64,000 nt of DNA from contig NZ_PYOD01000021.1 in the NCBI RefSeq assembly GCF_003026285.1, positions 21,181 through 85,180 of the forward strand, read 5' to 3'. The notes beneath the pieces are model-generated. The model searched no databases, was not told the origin of the DNA, and saw only the letters and a program-made list of their open reading frames with translations. This stretch comes from Photobacterium profundum (GTDB lineage Bacteria > Pseudomonadota > Gammaproteobacteria > Enterobacterales > Vibrionaceae). How positions within the stretch are numbered: the first letter of the stretch is position 1; the number at the start of each line of letters is the position of its first letter. Shown here piece after piece: positions 1 to 8,178 of the stretch. A program made the translations under genes and the position numbers.

Positions 1-227
1 AAAACCCGAAGCGTAAATTTGGCATTGATTGCGTGTTTTCTACTGAGCAATTAAAGTACCCGCAAGCTGATGGTTCAGTATGCAATGTCAAAGCATCGGC
101 TGACGGCCCTAAACGAATGGATTGTGCGAGTGGTTTTGGTGCCGCAACTATGGTAACGGCAACATTCGGCTTTGTTGCTGTTTCTCGTATTATTCAAAAA
201 ATAGTTGAAAAGCATTTACAGAAATAA
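1..227 (+). CDS. tcdA: tRNA threonylcarbamoyladenosine dehydratase, C-terminal part (partial at window edge)
   Basis: The reading frame is open from base 3, so the gene begins before the window. About 74 residues remain. They match the end of E. coli TcdA (CsdL), including the segment STEQLKYPQ, then GPKRMDCASGFGAATMV and a hydrophobic tail. TcdA is an E1-like, ATP-dependent enzyme that converts t6A37 of tRNA to its cyclic form ct6A, and it draws on the CsdA-CsdE sulfur-transfer pair. Those two genes lie just downstream on the opposite strand, which supports the call. The in-frame GTG at base 33 is an internal valine codon, not a start. Confidence 0.93.
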   Translation, partial: NPKRKFGIDCVFSTEQLKYPQADGSVCNVKASADGPKRMDCASGFGAATMVTATFGFVAVSRIIQKIVEKHLQK

Positions 228-280
228 CGTTATCTCGGCGAGTCGATAGCCGCTGATTTATGTGCAGTGTTTTTGCGATA

Positions 281-306
281 AAAAGGAGAGCTGAAGCTCT
301 CCTTTT
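281..306. terminator. Bidirectional terminator between convergent tcdA and csdE
   Basis: An 11-bp perfect stem (281-291 with 296-306) closes a TGAA loop. It has A-runs on the left and T-runs on the right, so it can terminate tcdA on the plus strand and csdE on the minus strand. Confidence 0.85.
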
Positions 307-346
307 TAGTATTCAAACAAACGATCGTTTATTCAAAAAGATGATG

Positions 347-781
347 CTAGTCAGCAAGCGTTTTAATTTGCTCCACAATGGCTTTTAAACCATTGCCACG
401 TGATGGGCTAAGGTGGGCAATTAAACCAAGTTGTTCAAAATAGGTATCAATATCAAATTCTCGAATTTCTTCCGCATTTTTACCTTCGTAAGCAGCAAGC
501 ACTAATGTAATTAGACCGCGTACAATGCGCGCATCTGAATCTGCCATAAAATGAAACTGACCATCTTGTGCCTCATGTGCCAACCATACTTGGCTTTCAC
601 AGCCACTTACTTTCAACTCTTCGTGCTTAAATATTTCAGGTAATACGGGCAGTTTTTTGCCTAATTGAATTACTGTGCGGTATCTATCTTCCCAGCCATT
701 CGCAGCTTGCATCTGCTCAACGATATCGTTCGTGGTAATTTCTGTTCCGAATGGATGTTGAGGCAGTGTCGCGTCAGTCAT
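347..781 (-). CDS. csdE: Sulfur acceptor protein CsdE (SufE family)
   Basis: This 144-residue protein is a SufE-fold sulfur acceptor for the cysteine desulfurase CsdA. The family signature KVSGCESQVW is present, with the acceptor cysteine at residue 61, the same position as in E. coli CsdE. It takes persulfide sulfur from CsdA, and in E. coli the pair works with TcdA in ct6A tRNA modification. The gene follows csdA on the same strand after 14 bases and is probably co-transcribed. SufE itself is the close alternative, but the pairing with csdA and tcdA favours CsdE. Confidence 0.92.
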   Translation of the reverse strand: MTDATLPQHPFGTEITTNDIVEQMQAANGWEDRYRTVIQLGKKLPVLPEIFKHEELKVSGCESQVWLAHEAQDGQFHFMADSDARIVRGLITLVLAAYEGKNAEEIREFDIDTYFEQLGLIAHLSPSRGNGLKAIVEQIKTLAD

Positions 782-795
782 GATTTTCTCTCTTT

Positions 796-2016
796 TTACA
801 GCAAACTACAGGCTTTATGGAGCGCAGCAATAAAGCGCTCAACGTCTTGTTCTGTGTTGTATAGGGCCAAGGATACGCGCAACGTTCCTGTTAACCCTAA
901 TGCATCAAGCATCGGGTGAGCACAATGATGTCCAGCTCGTAATGCTATGCCTTGTTGGTCGAGTAGGGTAGCAATATCTTGGTGGTGCACGCCATCAACA
1001 ACAAATGAAAATAGGCTCGCATGCTCTTGTAGGCCGATGATACGTAAATCATCAATTTCACTAATACCTTCAATGGCCTTTTGACGAAGCTGTGCAATGT
1101 GTTGTTCGGCACCATGACGATCTAAGCTTTCTAACCATTCAATGGCTGTTGCTAATGCAAGGCTACCTGCGACATTAGGGGTGCCAGCTTCGAATTTCCC
1201 CGGCAATGCTGAAAATGTAGTACCAGAAAATGATACTTTCTCAACCATCTTGCCACCACCGTGCCAAGGAGGCATCACCTCGAGCAGTGCTTTCTTGCCA
1301 TAAAGTACACCTATACCCGCAGGTGCATAGAGTTTATGCCCAGAAAAAACATAAAAGTCGGCATCCAGTGTTTGAACATCTACCGTTTCATGAACAATAC
1401 CTTGAGCACCATCAACAACAACAACCGCATTGTAATGATGGGCAGCAGTCGTTATTGCTTCGATAGGGTTACGAGTGCCTGTCACATTGGTGATATGGGC
1501 AATTGCGACAATTTTGGTTTTATCGGTTAATAGCTGGTGGAAGGCATCCATGTCTAGCGTGCAATTGGGAAGCATGGGTATTTTAACCACGTGTGCGCCC
1601 GTTTGCTCAGCGACGATTTGCCAAGGCACGATATTCGCGTGGTGTTCTAGTTCACTGACTAGAATTTCATCGCCAGGTTGTAACGTTTGGCGAGCATATG
1701 TTTGAGCGATAAGATTTAACGCTTCTGTCGCGCCACGGGTCCAAATGATTTCACAACTATGTTGAGCATGAATAAATTGTTGAACGGTTTGGCGAGCTTG
1801 TTCAAATTTTGCAGTAGCGGATGCTGTTAGGCTATGACTGCCACGGTGAACGTTGGCATTGTGACCACTGTAATACTGTTGGATCGTTTCAATCACCACG
1901 AGTGGTTTTTGTGCCGTTGCTGCACTATCGAGATAGACAAGCGGTTGGCCATTACAGTTTTGTTGTAAGGCTGGAAACTGTTGATAAACTTGATTGATAT
2001 CGAATTGAGCAGTCAT
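796..2016 (-). CDS. csdA: Cysteine desulfurase CsdA
   Basis: This 406-residue PLP-dependent group II cysteine desulfurase (NifS/SufS-like) releases sulfur from cysteine as an enzyme persulfide and leaves alanine. The PLP-binding lysine is in the SGHKLYAP motif near residue 229. The catalytic cysteine is in RAGHHCAHP near the C-terminus. Length equals the family norm (about 400). The start is the first ATG of the frame; the Shine-Dalgarno match upstream is weak. csdE follows at once. SufS is the main alternative, but no other suf genes are nearby. Confidence 0.93.
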   Translation of the reverse strand: MTAQFDINQVYQQFPALQQNCNGQPLVYLDSAATAQKPLVVIETIQQYYSGHNANVHRGSHSLTASATAKFEQARQTVQQFIHAQHSCEIIWTRGATEALNLIAQTYARQTLQPGDEILVSELEHHANIVPWQIVAEQTGAHVVKIPMLPNCTLDMDAFHQLLTDKTKIVAIAHITNVTGTRNPIEAITTAAHHYNAVVVVDGAQGIVHETVDVQTLDADFYVFSGHKLYAPAGIGVLYGKKALLEVMPPWHGGGKMVEKVSFSGTTFSALPGKFEAGTPNVAGSLALATAIEWLESLDRHGAEQHIAQLRQKAIEGISEIDDLRIIGLQEHASLFSFVVDGVHHQDIATLLDQQGIALRAGHHCAHPMLDALGLTGTLRVSLALYNTEQDVERFIAALHKACSLL

Positions 2017-2167
2017 GGTGAGTCACATTGCGTAAATTTAAGGGAGCGATCATGCTAATTATTTACGGCAAGGGCAAGTAGATATCCCTATTCCTTAAAT
2101 AATTTCTCTATTCTTTGAGTAATTATACTTATAGAGCGTGTGTTTTGCCGATAAGAAAAGTACAGAT

Positions 2168-2360
2168 AAAAAAAAAGCACTGCGTTGGGGCGCAGTGCTA
2201 AGAATCAAACTTTGACAGACAGGTCAAACAAAAAAGAAGTAAATGGTAGATTCACTACCTGTCCGACACAACTCGGACAATATGCAAACACAACATCGCA
2301 ACATTGACTTAACCGATAATGCCAGAGGGCAGAATATCAGACGCTTAAGCCTACGTTGCG
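2168..2360 (-). ncRNA. gcvB: GcvB small RNA
   Basis: The minus strand divergent from gcvA carries three hallmarks of GcvB. First, a G/U-rich seed GATGTTGTGTTTGCA (complement of about 2284-2298), matching the R1 region. Second, a later ACCTGTCTGTC segment like the conserved CCTGTCTGTCC of enterobacterial GcvB. Third, a strong terminator: an 8-bp stem at 2177-2184/2191-2198 followed by a run of U (2168-2176). The inferred start near 2360 gives about 193 nt, close to the E. coli length of 206. GcvB is an Hfq-dependent repressor of amino acid and peptide transporter mRNAs, transcribed from the gcvA intergenic region under GcvA control. The 5' end is inferred from the promoter. Confidence 0.9.
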
Positions 2361-2366
2361 ACACGA

Positions 2367-2395
2367 ATCATAGGGTTTATGTAGCTCTTGAACAA
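2367..2395 (-). promoter_or_regulatory. Predicted sigma-70 promoter of gcvB
   Basis: On the minus strand TTGTTC (2395-2390) and TATGAT (2372-2367) are separated by 17 bp, placing the start near 2360. The region lies between gcvB and gcvA, where GcvA binds in E. coli. A TATAAT at 2405-2410 on the plus strand is a plausible -10 for gcvA, so the two promoters sit close together. Confidence 0.7.
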
Positions 2396-2455
2396 TGGAC
2401 AATTTATAATACTCACCATTAAAAAAACTAATGTATCAGCTAACATCGGAAAACT

Positions 2456-3364
2456 ATGTCTAGACGATTACCACCGCTTAACTCATTGAAGGTTTTTGAA
2501 GCCGCAGCACGGCACTTAAGTTTTACGCGCGCAGCGGAAGAACTATTTGTCACACAAGCTGCTGTAAGCCACCAAATTAAAGCGCTTGAGGAATTTCTTG
2601 GGCTTAAATTATTCCGTCGTCGCAACCGTTCATTACTGTTGACCGAAGAGGGACAAAGCTACTTTCTCGATATAAAAGATGTTTTTTCAGCGATATCTGA
2701 AGCAACTGATAAAGTGCTTGAAAGGGGAGCGAAAGGAGCATTAACCATTAGTTTACCTCCTAGTTTTGCTATTCAATGGCTGGTGCCTCGTTTAGCTGAT
2801 TTTAATGAGCAACATCCTGAGATTGATGTGCGAATTAAGGCGGTTGATTTAGATGAAGGATCGTTAACAGATGATGTCGATGTTGCGATTTATTATGGCC
2901 GTGGTAATTGGACCGGTCTACGTGCCGACAAGCTGTATCAAGAGTACCTTTTGCCAGTTTGTTCACCGATGTTACTTACCGGTATTAAACCGTTACGCAG
3001 CTTAAGTGATTTAAAATTACATACTTTACTACATGATACGTCGCGAAAAGAATGGAAAAACTATGTTCGTCACTATGAGCTAAGTGACATCAATGTTAAT
3101 CAAGGCCCGATCTTTAGTCATTCCACCATGGTATTACAGGCGGCTGTGCATGGTCAGGGAATTGCACTGGGCAACAACGTGCTTGCTCAGCCTGAATTAG
3201 ATGCTGGTCGCTTAGTGTGTCCATTTGATGAAATATTAATGAGTAAAAATGCGTTTTATTTGGTTTGTCAGGAACGACAAGCTGAAACTGGCCGTATTCA
3301 AGCCTTCCGTGATTGGGTATTGGCAAAAGCAGCAAGAGAGCAGGAAGATATTACGGATGCCTAA
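2456..3364 (+). CDS. gcvA: LysR-type regulator of glycine cleavage, GcvA
   Basis: This 302-residue LysR-family protein is collinear with E. coli GcvA (305). The N-terminal helix-turn-helix (about residues 6-65) includes SFTRAAEELFVTQAAVSHQIK and the strongly conserved FRRRNRSLLLTEEGQ. The rest is the substrate-binding-like effector domain. GcvA activates the glycine cleavage operon and gcvB when glycine is plentiful. The divergent GcvB RNA gene just upstream supports the call. The downstream hydrolase gene overlaps its last 8 bases. Confidence 0.95.
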   Translation: MSRRLPPLNSLKVFEAAARHLSFTRAAEELFVTQAAVSHQIKALEEFLGLKLFRRRNRSLLLTEEGQSYFLDIKDVFSAISEATDKVLERGAKGALTISLPPSFAIQWLVPRLADFNEQHPEIDVRIKAVDLDEGSLTDDVDVAIYYGRGNWTGLRADKLYQEYLLPVCSPMLLTGIKPLRSLSDLKLHTLLHDTSRKEWKNYVRHYELSDINVNQGPIFSHSTMVLQAAVHGQGIALGNNVLAQPELDAGRLVCPFDEILMSKNAFYLVCQERQAETGRIQAFRDWVLAKAAREQEDITDA

Positions 3365-4067
3365 TTCTAACGTAGAAGCTAGCGAGAAGCCTGCATTGCC
3401 TACCTACCTTGTGGATGGGCCTAAATGTGATGAAGAGGCAATAGCGACGTTTCTGTTTACTCATGGCGCAGGAGCCGGCATGGATCATGAGTTTATGACG
3501 GAAATAGCTCAAGGTATTGCCGCGCATAGCATTCGGGTAATTCGCTTTAACTTTCCTTACATGGTTAAACGTCAGGAAGATGGCAAAAAACGCCCTCCTG
3601 ATCGTCAACCTAAGCTGTTACTCGATCTGCAGCACCATATTGATCAATTCGCCGATGGTAAATTAGTGATTGGTGGTAAATCGATGGGCGGACGTATGGC
3701 GAGCTTGATCGTGAGTGATGTTGCTAATGAATCGCCAGGTGTCGAAAATTGTACGGCGAAAGTACAGGGTGTTGCGTGTTTAGGTTTTCCTTTTCACCCG
3801 CCAGGGAAACCAGAAAACTTTCGAGGTGAGCACTTAAAAGTTGCCACTTTACCAACATTAATTCTGCAAGGTGAGCGTGATACGTTTGGTACACGGCCAG
3901 AAGTTGAAGGGTGGCAGTATGCTGATTCGGTTTCTGTGACATTTTTACCTGATGGTGATCATAGTTTAAAACCGAGAAAAAAATCAGGCCATACCGAACA
4001 AGAAAACCGAGAAAAGACGGTGGAATACTTGGTTGATTTTATTAAGGAGAGCGTGGGTGCAGTCTAG
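3357..4067 (+). CDS. Predicted alpha/beta hydrolase (KANL3/Tex30-like family)
   Basis: This 236-residue protein has an alpha/beta-hydrolase fold. An early strand ends in FLFTHGAGAGMDHEF, the nucleophile elbow is GGKSMGGR (G-x-S-x-G) near residue 107, and a late DGDHSL supplies the catalytic histidine. This matches the bacterial relatives of KANL3/Tex30; the substrate is unknown. The frame is open further upstream, but the ATG at 3357 is preferred because the family aligns from there and upstream codons lie inside gcvA. The 8-base overlap with gcvA suggests translational coupling. It is followed by ygdD, whose start lies inside its 3' end. Confidence 0.82.
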   Translation: MPNSNVEASEKPALPTYLVDGPKCDEEAIATFLFTHGAGAGMDHEFMTEIAQGIAAHSIRVIRFNFPYMVKRQEDGKKRPPDRQPKLLLDLQHHIDQFADGKLVIGGKSMGGRMASLIVSDVANESPGVENCTAKVQGVACLGFPFHPPGKPENFRGEHLKVATLPTLILQGERDTFGTRPEVEGWQYADSVSVTFLPDGDHSLKPRKKSGHTEQENREKTVEYLVDFIKESVGAV

Positions 4068-4431
4068 AAACATCTTATTTTTCGCAGCCTTAAGTGGTGT
4101 GGTGATGGTCGCTCTTGGGGCATTTGCCGCGCACGGATTGAAATCGCAATTGCCGCCATATTTACTCGATGTGTTTAATACCGGCGTGCAATATCAAGCT
4201 TGGCATACACTTGCTTTGCTCGGATGTGGATTATGGGCACGCATTATGCCGACAAAAGCGGTATTATACGCAGCCCTGTTTTTTGCAGCAGGAATTTTAC
4301 TCTTTAGTGGCAGCTTATATGCGCTGGCATTAACAGGGATAAAATGGTTTGGCCCCATCACTCCGCTGGGGGGCATTTGTTTTATTATTGGTTGGGCAGC
4401 GCTTGCAATGGCTGCCTGGCGCTCAGCTTGA
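4057..4431 (+). CDS. ygdD: DUF423 inner membrane protein YgdD
   Basis: This 124-residue hydrophobic protein has about four membrane segments and matches E. coli YgdD (DUF423). Shared motifs include VALGAFAAHGL, YQAWHTLALL and FSGSLYALALTG. Its function is unknown. The GTG at 4057 is chosen as start because an AAGGAG sits 7 bases upstream (4044-4049) and the family aligns from this residue; the longer TTG-started frame has no site. It overlaps the hydrolase end by 11 bases and precedes rlmM by 9, so the run from gcvA to rlmM is probably one transcription unit, as in enterobacteria. Confidence 0.88.
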   Translation: MQSRNILFFAALSGVVMVALGAFAAHGLKSQLPPYLLDVFNTGVQYQAWHTLALLGCGLWARIMPTKAVLYAALFFAAGILLFSGSLYALALTGIKWFGPITPLGGICFIIGWAALAMAAWRSA

Positions 4432-4440
4432 GGATTCAAA

Positions 4441-5523
4441 GTGAATCACGTTATATTGTATTGTCGTCCAGGCTTTGAAAAAGAATGTGCCGGTGAAGTT
4501 CAAGACAAAGCGAACAAACTGGAGTTATTTGGTTTTCCTCGGACGAAAAACAATACCGGCTATGTGGTATTTGAATTTCATCAGCAGGGTGATGCCGATA
4601 AATTCATTAAATTACAGCCTTTTTCTTCATTAATTTTTGCTCGTCAAATGTTTGCAGCAACGAAACTGCTAACAGACCTACCGCAAGAAGATCGTATTTC
4701 ACCGATTCTGGAAGCTGTAAAAGGTTTCCCACGTTGTGGTGAGCTACGTATTGAAACACCAGACACAAATGAAGCGAAAGAGTTATTAAAATTCTGTCGT
4801 AAGTTTACCGTGCCTCTTCGCCAAGCAATGCGTAAAAAAGAGGTGTTGTACGCACAAGATAGTACGTGGAAGCCAGTGCTTCACGTCTGCTTTATCGCAC
4901 CGGGTTGTTGTTTTGTGGGTTACTCTTACACAAATAATAATTCGCAATTCTTCATGGGCATCCCTCGTTTGAAATTCCCATCAGATGCGCCTAGCCGTTC
5001 AACCCTTAAACTGGAAGAAGCTTTCCATGTATTTATTCCTCGTGATGAATGGGATGAACGTTTAGCTCCAGGTATGTGGGGCGTTGATCTTGGGGCTTGC
5101 CCAGGCGGTTGGACGTATCAGTTAGTAAAACGTTCTATGTTTGTGCATGCGATTGATAATGGCCAAATGGCGCAAAGCCTAATGGATACAGGCCAAGTTA
5201 AATATCACGCCGTCGATGGTTTTAAATTTGAACCTGCGCGTAAAAACGTAACATGGATCGTATGTGACATGATCGAAAAGCCAGCGCGTGTTGCTCACTT
5301 AATGGGTGAGTGGCTGGTTAAAGCATGGGCAAAAGAAGCTATCTTCAACCTTAAACTGCCAATGAAAGGCCGTTATGATGAAGTACTTCAAGATATTGAA
5401 AATCTAAAGCAATACTTCATTAAAAATGGAATGAAGTTTGAGCTGCAGGCTAAACATCTTTACCATGACCGTGAAGAAATAACGGTACATGTACGCTGCT
5501 TAGATAATCGTTCCCCGCACTAA
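4441..5523 (+). CDS. rlmM: 23S rRNA 2'-O-ribose methyltransferase RlmM (C2498)
   Basis: This 360-residue protein is collinear with E. coli RlmM (366), which methylates the ribose of C2498 in 23S rRNA using S-adenosylmethionine. The N-terminal THUMP-like region is followed by a Rossmann-like methyltransferase domain with VDLGACPGGWTYQL (SAM-binding motif, near residue 220) and a late NLKLPMKGRYDEV segment carrying the catalytic lysine. It starts with GTG. The position downstream of ygdD is the same as in E. coli. Confidence 0.95.
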   Translation: MNHVILYCRPGFEKECAGEVQDKANKLELFGFPRTKNNTGYVVFEFHQQGDADKFIKLQPFSSLIFARQMFAATKLLTDLPQEDRISPILEAVKGFPRCGELRIETPDTNEAKELLKFCRKFTVPLRQAMRKKEVLYAQDSTWKPVLHVCFIAPGCCFVGYSYTNNNSQFFMGIPRLKFPSDAPSRSTLKLEEAFHVFIPRDEWDERLAPGMWGVDLGACPGGWTYQLVKRSMFVHAIDNGQMAQSLMDTGQVKYHAVDGFKFEPARKNVTWIVCDMIEKPARVAHLMGEWLVKAWAKEAIFNLKLPMKGRYDEVLQDIENLKQYFIKNGMKFELQAKHLYHDREEITVHVRCLDNRSPH

Positions 5524-5579
5524 TAACAAGGTGTTATCCTCGATAATGCGCCGTAAAATGTAGCCGTGAACACATAAAA

Positions 5580-5607
5580 AACGCCATCGAATTGATGGCG
5601 TTTTTTT
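5580..5607. terminator. Bidirectional terminator between rlmM and xni
   Basis: AACGCCATC and GATGGCGTT form a 9-bp stem around a 5-base loop. Seven T's follow on the plus strand and an A-run precedes it, so it serves the convergent rlmM and xni transcripts. Confidence 0.9.
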
Positions 5608-5640
5608 GTATGTTAATAACGATGCTTACCCGTATTCTTT

Positions 5641-5665
5641 GCTAGGAGCTAGGAGCTAGGAGCTA
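5641..5665. repeat. 7-bp tandem repeat across the xni stop codon
   Basis: The unit GCTAGGA occurs three times in a row (5641-5661), followed by GCTA. On the minus strand it encodes the last residues and the TAG stop of xni. The unit length is not a multiple of three, so copy-number change would alter the reading frame. Confidence 0.9.
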
Positions 5666-6425
5666 AATAGCGAATGTCTTGTAAGTTAAAGCCGAGTGTT
5701 AAGTCAGTTTTTAATGACGCGACTTTCTTACTTGCTTCTGCCGATTCTCGGTGATCGGTTATTTTCTTTTGCCATTTAGTGGGTAAATCTTCAGCCTGTA
5801 AAATGGAATCAAGATCTGGATATAACGATAAAAGTTCTAGCGCCGCTTTAGGTCCAATACCCGGTATGCCCGGTATTTTACTCGAACTTATCCCAGCCAA
5901 CCCCCAGTAATCTGGCAATTGTTCAGGTTTCACGCCGTATTCTTTTTCAACGAAGGGGCTGTCTAACCAACGCTGTTGGAAATAATCACGGACTCTTAGT
6001 GTTGGGCTAAGTAGCTGACAATAGCCCTTATCTGTTGAGATAATAGTGACCTGTTGATGACGGGAGGCGACTTTAAGCGCCAGCGTTGCGACTAAATCGT
6101 CGGCTTCATCACCATCGGACAATAAAGAGTCGATGCCGAGGTCCATAAATGCATCTTGAATTATTTCCATACCCGCCTGAAGTTCTGGCGGCATAGGTTT
6201 ACGACCTTCTTTATAGTGCGGTAATAACTCTGCTCGCCATCCTCGGTCATCACCATGATGATCAAAAACAGCCACAATATGAGACGGTTCGCTGAACTTA
6301 ATGATCTTGCTTAATGCCTGACAACAAACACGAGCGGTATTTTGTACGTCTGGTTCACCAGGTTGAGCTGCATGAACACGACGAATAAGATTTAAGGCAT
6401 CAATAACAACAAGATGGATAGTCAT
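5649..6425 (-). CDS. xni: Flap endonuclease Xni (exonuclease IX)
   Basis: This 258-residue protein belongs to the 5'-nuclease family and matches E. coli Xni (251). It has acidic metal-binding positions such as VVIDALNLIRR, VAVFDHHGDD, DGDEADDLVA and STDKGYCQLL, plus a helix-hairpin-helix motif IPGIPGIGPKAALELL near residue 195 for DNA binding. The family lacks the polymerase part of PolA and cleaves flaps in DNA repair and replication; E. coli Xni retains few active-site carboxylates. The last residues derive from a 7-bp tandem repeat that also supplies the stop codon, so the C-terminus may vary between strains. Confidence 0.92.
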   Translation of the reverse strand: MTIHLVVIDALNLIRRVHAAQPGEPDVQNTARVCCQALSKIIKFSEPSHIVAVFDHHGDDRGWRAELLPHYKEGRKPMPPELQAGMEIIQDAFMDLGIDSLLSDGDEADDLVATLALKVASRHQQVTIISTDKGYCQLLSPTLRVRDYFQQRWLDSPFVEKEYGVKPEQLPDYWGLAGISSSKIPGIPGIGPKAALELLSLYPDLDSILQAEDLPTKWQKKITDHRESAEASKKVASLKTDLTLGFNLQDIRYLAPSS

Positions 6426-6508
6426 AGCAACAGTTCTATTGGAGTGAAAAAGGGCCGTTCAGCCCTTATTGTACGCATAGCTATGTGAGGGTGTCACCCT
6501 TACTATGA

Positions 6509-7882
6509 TTATTTGACGCTTTCTTGTGCCGTCATGATTTCGTAGCAGGGCTCATATTGAGTGCCTGGCAATTTCATACGCTGCTGTTCGACGAAATTTT
6601 TCAGGAGTTTATCCATACGCTTCATCAACGCTAGATCGCCATTTATTTTAAAACGCCCGTAGCGTTCAATTTCTTGTATGCCTTCTTCTTTTACGTTACC
6701 CGCGACAATGCCAGAGAATGCTCGACGCAAGTTAGCAGCAAGGTTCTCTGGTCGTTGATTCAGGTGCAAATCTAAGCTGGCCATTGATTCATGTGTCGGC
6801 TCGAAAGGTAGTTGAAATTCTGGTGGGATTTTCAATGACCAATTGAAGCTGTAAGAATCACCTGTCGCTAACCGGTGCTCTTTAATTAAAGGCATTGCCG
6901 ATTTCATTACTTGGGCAACTTTTTCGGGGTCATCAATAATAATTTGATAGTACTGAGTCGCTGGTTCGCCAAGGGTATCCTTTATAAAGGAATCAAGAGT
7001 ACGGAAGTACGGTTCACTTTCTTTAGGCCCAGTTAAGACTAACGGTAAAGGCTGTGCCGCATTATCCGGGTGCATTAAAATACCTAAAATGTACAGTAAC
7101 TCTTCAGCAGTACCCGCTCCACCCGGGAAAATGATAATACCGTGACCCACGCGAATAAACCCTTCTAGGCGTTTTTCGATATCAGGGAAAATAACTAATT
7201 CATTCACAATGGGGTTAGGTGGCTCAGCTGCAATAATGGATGGTTCGGTGAGACCAAGGAAGCGGCTTTGGTTGTAACGTTGTTTGGCATGACCGATAGC
7301 TGCGCCTTTCATTGGCCCTTCCATGGCTCCGGGGCCACATCCAGTACATATATTTAACTCCCGTAAGCCCAGCTCATGGCCTACTTCACGCGTATATTGA
7401 TACTCTATAGGGTTAATTGAGTGCCCTCCCCAACATACCACGATGTTTGGGTCTTCCCCTGAGCGGAGAGTTTGAGCATTACGCAGGATACTGAACACAA
7501 AGTTAGTAATATGGGTCGCGCTGGTTAAGTTAAGGTCGTTACGTTGCTGTACATGCATGTTCACGTAGACAATATCACGCAGTACTGAAAACATATGCTC
7601 TTGAATACCACGGATGATGCGACCATCAACAAAGGCATGTTCTGGTGGATTGATCAGTTCTAATTTTATGCCTCGCTCACGGCGCATTACGTGCACATCG
7701 AAACTTTTATTTTTTTCTAATAATTCTTTGGAATTATCAGTGTGGCTACCTGAATTTAAAACCGCTAAAGAACAGTTACGATATAAGCGGTATAAGTCGC
7801 TTGATGCGGTCGCTTTAAGGCGGTCCACTTCCAATTGTGAAAGTAGCTCCATAGCGCCGACTGGACTGATATGTGTAATCAT
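6509..7882 (-). CDS. ppnN: Pyrimidine/purine nucleotide 5'-monophosphate nucleosidase PpnN
   Basis: This 457-residue protein matches E. coli PpnN (YgdH, 454), which splits nucleoside monophosphates into base and ribose 5-phosphate and is activated by (p)ppGpp. The LOG-family motif PGGAGTAEELLYILG lies in the middle, preceded by GCGPGAMEGPMKGA. The ATG at 7882 is chosen because it begins MITHISP as in E. coli and has GGGAGG just upstream; 23 further codons are open before it. Gene order xni-ppnN is conserved in relatives. Confidence 0.93.
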   Translation of the reverse strand: MITHISPVGAMELLSQLEVDRLKATASSDLYRLYRNCSLAVLNSGSHTDNSKELLEKNKSFDVHVMRRERGIKLELINPPEHAFVDGRIIRGIQEHMFSVLRDIVYVNMHVQQRNDLNLTSATHITNFVFSILRNAQTLRSGEDPNIVVCWGGHSINPIEYQYTREVGHELGLRELNICTGCGPGAMEGPMKGAAIGHAKQRYNQSRFLGLTEPSIIAAEPPNPIVNELVIFPDIEKRLEGFIRVGHGIIIFPGGAGTAEELLYILGILMHPDNAAQPLPLVLTGPKESEPYFRTLDSFIKDTLGEPATQYYQIIIDDPEKVAQVMKSAMPLIKEHRLATGDSYSFNWSLKIPPEFQLPFEPTHESMASLDLHLNQRPENLAANLRRAFSGIVAGNVKEEGIQEIERYGRFKINGDLALMKRMDKLLKNFVEQQRMKLPGTQYEPCYEIMTAQESVK

Positions 7883-8178
7883 AGTGGCCTCCCTGGTTAC
7901 GATGAAACGGTATAGTTCGCAAGTATTGTGGTATTTATTGATTGTATCCAAACATAAATACGTTGGCGGACATGCCCGTAATTGAAAAACTTGAGGAGTT
8001 ATTCGTATTGATTAGATTAATTATTTATCCGTATATTTAACAGTAGCAGACTCTTTAAAATCAGCCTGTTATTTCACCATACACAGTGACATATCGTTTG
8101 ACCAGATATGAATAAAGAAGTTGAGGCAGCCGTCTATAATGAATTGATAGTAATAATGATAGAGAAAGTTGAAGGGTA

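Noticed and set aside
7614..7985. 123-codon plus-strand frame over the start of ppnN
   Set aside because: It is antisense to a well-conserved gene and shows no recognisable protein.
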